From Henckelia pumila (taxonomy: Eukaryota > Streptophyta > Magnoliopsida > Lamiales > Gesneriaceae): DNA of 64,000 nt. The translations under genes were made by a program, and so were the position numbers. Positions within the stretch are counted from its first letter, which is position 1. The number at the start of each line of letters is the position of its first letter. Of the stretch, positions 59,771 to 64,000 are shown in pieces. The notes beneath the pieces were generated by a model. The model worked only from the letters and a program-made list of their open reading frames with translations. It was not told the origin of the DNA and searched no databases. The stretch covers positions 8,370,001-8,434,000 of the forward strand of contig NW_027331831.1 in NCBI RefSeq assembly GCF_033568475.1, read 5' to 3'.

Positions 59771-62700
59771 TATGTAAACAGGCGTTTCAGCGTTCAACGG
59801 ACATAAACGATACCACAAATCTCGAGAAAAAATGTGTAAAGAAATGAAAAAGTCCAAGCACAAAAAAGCTGCTCCTAAAGAAGGGAAAAGCAAATGCAAC
59901 CCCTTTTCCCGTGCATTATCAAGAAAATTCGGAACCCAAAACCCAGAATTCGGAAAGAAAAACAGTATTACAAGATTTTAAAAAAAAATTGAATTATCAA
60001 GCTCTGGAAATTCGAACGTTCAAGTTGAGCTGGGGTTTGGTGAAGGAAGTTGAAGGATTTATGAGAAAAAGACTGGAGAAGGAGAAAGGGCTCGATTAAT
60101 GGGGCCCATCTCACCAAAACAGAGAAAAGATTAGAACTTTATTTGCCAACAGAAAGACTAAAATTTTGGTGATTTATTAATTGGATTGGATCGAGAGTGG
60201 AGTAGTGAAGGAAAAGCAAGATTTGTTTCTTCAGTCTTAGGAGCTAAGTGTGCATTCAAGTCCTCCGGGAACAATGATGTTGATGTTATTACAAGCAAGT
60301 CCCTCTTCATTGATTTATAGTTTATACATGTTTTTTCCTTGCTTGCGTCATTTTTTATTTTTTATTTTTTTTTGCTTTAATCCTATCTCCACTCTGTATT
60401 TATTCACAACCATCTTAACTAATCTCAACGTCACTTTGAACAAGATATTCTTAAATTTATGGTTTTTATAATAATTTTTTTTGTGTAGAATGACGTGATC
60501 CTTTGAAAATCAATTAAGATTCGTCGTGATAAATATAAATAATTTTTTATAGTTTTTTGAAAAGTTGATGGCATAGGTATTCTAGTGATGGGCGAGTTAT
60601 AAATTTAATTAAAATATATTTTTTATAAATGTTTTAATATAAAAATGAATTCATTTTGTGATTGAGGGTATATATTCAAAAAACATAAAAAAATTTGTGA
60701 GACAATCTCACGAATCAATTTTGTAAAAAAATAAAAAAAATTGTTGTTTATTGTAAAATGGATATGATTAACACATATCACAAATAAAAATTCGTAAAAA
60801 CGTCTCATAAGATACCTATTTTTCAAAAAATTACTCCGTACATTGAAAGTAGGTTCGCCTTTACCCTTAATAAGTGATAGAGTGTATGTATTTATTGGTA
60901 GACACAATACTTTAAAAAATAAAAATAAAAATTAAGATTGAAATTAAACTACTATCTAATGTTCTTTTAAAAAAATTTGAGTGGTTGTTCTCTAATTTTT
61001 TATGATATAAGAACTCATAACCGTTATATGGACAAGTCTAATACAATAAACTCGACCAAAAAAGTGCTAGCAGGAAAAATCGAACTCTTGATTATTTTTC
61101 AAGTGCTTATTTATTCTACCAAACAAGACGGCCTTAATTAGGAGCAGATGAAGTCCAATTTTATCTATATGTGATGATTATAAACATGATCTACTCAAGG
61201 CATTAGTCATTACTAATGCAAGCTATAAACGAGGTTTACACATTGTAATATCTCGTGTATATTACCAACTGTGTGCAAAAAATTAAGATTAGGTGAGATC
61301 GTAAGTTGTCCTAAAGTCAGGTGTGGTCCATACAAAAACAAAAAAATTGCAACAAATAAAAAAAAATTGCAATTAGAGAGGAAAAAACCCTAAAGATAGA
61401 AGAAGACGAAGAGTAAAGGGTTTGTAATAGGTTATGGGTTGTCTTTACTACTGGGGCTACCTCTGAGTGTGGCCATATGCTGGGGCTCAGTGTGTGTATA
61501 TTTTGCTAAAGGGGGCCATCGTATTGTGTTGCTATCATCTCTATATTATAGTGATAACTTTTAATATTATCTATTTTGTTTTTTACAGTAATGCAGTGAG
61601 TGCACACTTTTCAATGAAATAAGCCTTTATGGTGTATTTTTAGTACGTGCTCCAACAAGTATTCTTGCCTCGAGATTCAAGAATTGGTATTTCTCGTCAC
61701 TAGACTAGATTGATCGACATAATGGTCCAATGGATACATAAACAAAGAATCATTTTGATGAACAATTTTGATGTTCAACCCAAAATCTAATCTAATTTTT
61801 AAAAATTGAAAGTTATGCTGATAATCCTCAGTGATCTTGATTCCATCTCCAGTCTATTTTTCTCTTTGCCTCAATCAGTTGTATCCCAAGAAAACTCGCA
61901 ATACAAGAGAGACGATTTATCTTGCAGACTTTTGAGTTAAATTAAGATTTATCCGATGCGTATAGGAAAAGTAGTGTTTTTCTTTAAAGTATAAAATATT
62001 TTTAAATAAAATTATACATAGAAATCCTTTTTTTTTTTAAGAAGAAGTTTAGGAGGGGGATCTTCCCCTGATCCACAGGGTAATAGCCATACTATATTGT
62101 ATTATAAAATTAAAATGTGAATTGATTAGTGGAGAGTAGAATGATTAGATGGAGTTACCAATCATGAAACCATGCTTAGAAGCTAACAATTATACGTGGG
62201 GTGTGTGTGTGTTTGATAGTGTGTGTATTATAGTGCAAGTACATCGGAGCAGTTGGATGATGGCTATAGGGAATGAAGATATTAATTACTTGTAATTATT
62301 GATTTATAAATTGGGTAGAATTGCACGTGAGGATAGGTATAGATGAAGACCACACATTCTGTCACTCATGTGCGCTGATTAAACGGGGTTCCAATAGATT
62401 CTCAAGTTTTGTGTCCAATTTATTCTCGTCAATTCATATATGATCGATCATATCTCGAGTTCAAGAAATCTCGAGTTCAAGATTCGATTGTAATAATTTT
62501 CTTTCTAACATTGCTTTTGGTGCGGACGATGAAATATGAATCGATTACGATTTACACGAACTTTTTCATCGAATATTTAGCTCAAATTTTGCAAATTCAT
62601 CTTTACTTGTGTCATCCTTCTAAAGAAACAGTGACTAAATTTTATATTTTATAATCTGAAGATGGAGAAAAAGGGGAGGAGTAGAGGACCCTTTTCAATT

Positions 62701-63546
62701 TTGATGACAGTACATGTATTACATTAGAATTTGGATGGTGAAAAGTATCACTAATTTTGAAGTGGATTTATTTATAATGATTGGTTATAATTCTATATTG
62801 ACTTGAAGTAAAAGGGAAATATGGAGGCAAAAAGATCTTTTACTTCGTGATAAAGATTTTTCTCAGAGCATATATTTATTTTTACGAGTGGGAAATGGCC
62901 AAATGGGGTCCCAATGTGACCTCGTATGTTAGTGGCTTCATTTAGGTGGACATACATTGAATTATCTACCAAGCAAAGGCTTTTCATGTACATTTTTTCA
63001 TCCTAGTGATTGGCTATGCGATTTCTTTAATGATACCATCACGATGAAACTCAGCTTGTTCTTGAAATGTAAGATTTCATTACAGTTGATGTATAGGACA
63101 CAGATTGCACCTTCGTGACCATTTGACATAAACAGAGACCAAAATTGATCCCATCCATTCAATACGCATCATCCCGAAAAATGACATATCCGTAAGCGTC
63201 ACTAGTTTTTGTTCAAAGAAATGATACATCGGTGAGAATCCTAGTTGAGAAAGCATTCGTATGCTCTAAAAACATTTCTTAGTTTGAATGGTTCAGATGC
63301 AACACAGGAGGAAACAGAGAAACAGCAAAGATTCATATCACAATTTCGTGTGCAAGACACGAAGTATGATCTCTAGGTGCAAGCGCAACAATCTTCAAAT
63401 GACTTATCATTTTGCACATGGCAAAAGGAAGTTGTTTAATTTGAAACAAAATGATACAGACAACCTGTCTACGATTATCTATGGTAATAATAAAAGCACG
63501 TCACAGGTAAGTAGAAGCAATTTGCGGTGAATCCTTTCTCCCCCTT
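59771..63546. other. Long intergenic region, no supported gene
   Basis: The first 350 bp are the upstream region of the receptor kinase. The rest is A/T-rich with poly-T/poly-A tracts, a short (GT)n patch near 62197-62224, and a more GC-balanced segment at about 61390-61520 (CTACTGGGGCTACC, GCTGGGGCTCAG) that may be retrotransposon debris. No LTR ends, tRNA or coding frame could be supported. Confidence 0.5.
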
Positions 63547-63895
63547 CTAGGCCACTGAAATCTCGGCCATCTCTTGATCAACGGTCATGGGTTCGACAGG
63601 ATAGTACTGGTAGTGAAGTTCTCCAACATCATCACCGGATAGTTTTTTCCATCCATTTGCCCCAACATGGTACACTGAAAGATAATGGAGATCATGGTCA
63701 TGAGAACAGGGTCACGTATACATATATAGTGAAGGGTAACATTAGAGACAGTAGGGGGGCAGGGTTTTTCGGGGGTAGGGAAGAAGTTAGTTACCGCTGG
63801 CAACACCGCCACTGGCTCCATCACGAAATGTTGCGTGATAAATTGATCGTCTAGCCAGTTCTGCAGCTTCCTCGACTGACATATCAAAGCGGTAT
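63547..63895 (-). CDS. PBE1: 20S proteasome subunit beta type-5, last two exons (partial)
   Basis: The C-terminal part of the beta-5 subunit, the chymotrypsin-like catalytic subunit of the 20S proteasome core. Exon 63895-63795 encodes YRFDMSVEEAAELARRSIYH and the strongly conserved ATFRDGASGGVAS. Exon 63674-63547 encodes VYHVGANGWKKLSGDDVGEL, then HYQYYPVEP, and ends ISVA before TAG. The split valine codon closes in frame and both sites are GT-AG. The propeptide and catalytic threonine are encoded beyond the right edge of the window; 63896-64000 is intron. Plants often have two paralogues (PBE1, PBE2), so the number is tentative. Confidence 0.92.
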
Positions 63896-64000
63896 CTAAA
63901 TAATGCACAAATATGAAGCATAATTAGAATAAAGAGTTCAATAGTGATGCTTAAAGATGTTAATAGATGCACAAAGGTGAATTAATCATGTTGATCAATA

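Noticed and set aside
59771-59899. Upstream in-frame ATG for the receptor kinase
   Set aside because: It would bury the signal peptide 43 residues inside the protein; the ATG at 59770 gives a normal secretory start.
61390-61660. Possible retrotransposon or short gene near 61.4 kb
   Set aside because: GC-balanced patch without LTR ends, target duplication or convincing open frame.
63585-63908. 107-residue minus-strand frame crossing the PBE1 intron
   Set aside because: It reads through the intron in a different frame; the proteasome exons on the same strand explain the region.

Overview
The window is nuclear DNA from a flowering plant. The evidence is GT-AG genes with many introns, plant-specific families (NPF transporter, ZAR1-like LRR receptor kinase), A/T-rich noncoding DNA, and plant LTR retrotransposons, MITEs and an Au-like SINE. 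The protein style fits a eudicot, possibly an asterid such as Lamiales, but the species cannot be fixed from sequence alone. No CRISPR, operon or prokaryotic feature is present.

Layout. 1-724 is the 3' end of an NPF3.1-like nitrate/nitrite transporter. About 2.2-15.25 kb is a nested transposon stack. A small DNA transposon carries a complete 10.3-kb Ty3/gypsy (Tekay/Del-like chromovirus) with TSD ATAAA and, further along, a 2.15-kb solo LTR with TSD CCGAC. 15.26-16.2 kb is a CACTA (En/Spm) remnant. 16.4-21 kb is gene-poor, with several hairpin MITEs. 21,081-30,060 (+) is a 21-exon ER membrane M28 metallopeptidase (ERMP1-like). Its last exon and about 2.1 kb of downstream DNA are present three times in tandem, to about 36.4 kb. 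37,486-39,739 (+) is RPL17, whose third intron holds three H/ACA-like snoRNA candidates. 41,454-42,280 is a second solo LTR (TSD CATAT). 42.6-44.2 kb is a decayed copy of the RPL17 promoter and first half, with two more snoRNA copies, directly upstream of SPCS1 (44,989-45,270, +). 46,155-56,260 (-) is a 22-exon alpha-glucosidase I gene (GCS1) with a third solo LTR in intron 14. 57,370-59,770 (-) is a two-exon ZAR1-like receptor kinase. 63,547-63,895 (-) holds the last two exons of a 20S proteasome beta-5 subunit that continues past the window.

How the genes relate. SPCS1, GCS1 and ERMP1 all act in the ER (signal peptide cleavage, N-glycan trimming, ER peptidase), but they have separate promoters and mixed orientations, so this is ordinary eukaryotic neighbourhood and not a functional cluster. 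RPL17 is the only gene with clear structural influence on its surroundings, because its 5' region was copied next to SPCS1.

The signals most worth following are the precise intron-like segment between gag and protease of the gypsy element, the recurrent H/ACA snoRNA candidates with a compensatory base change, the triplicated ERMP1 terminal exon with one splice-competent spare copy, and the possible capture of an RPL17-type promoter by SPCS1. All exon boundaries were read by eye from GT-AG sites, reading-frame continuity and remembered family sequences; no alignment or search was run.
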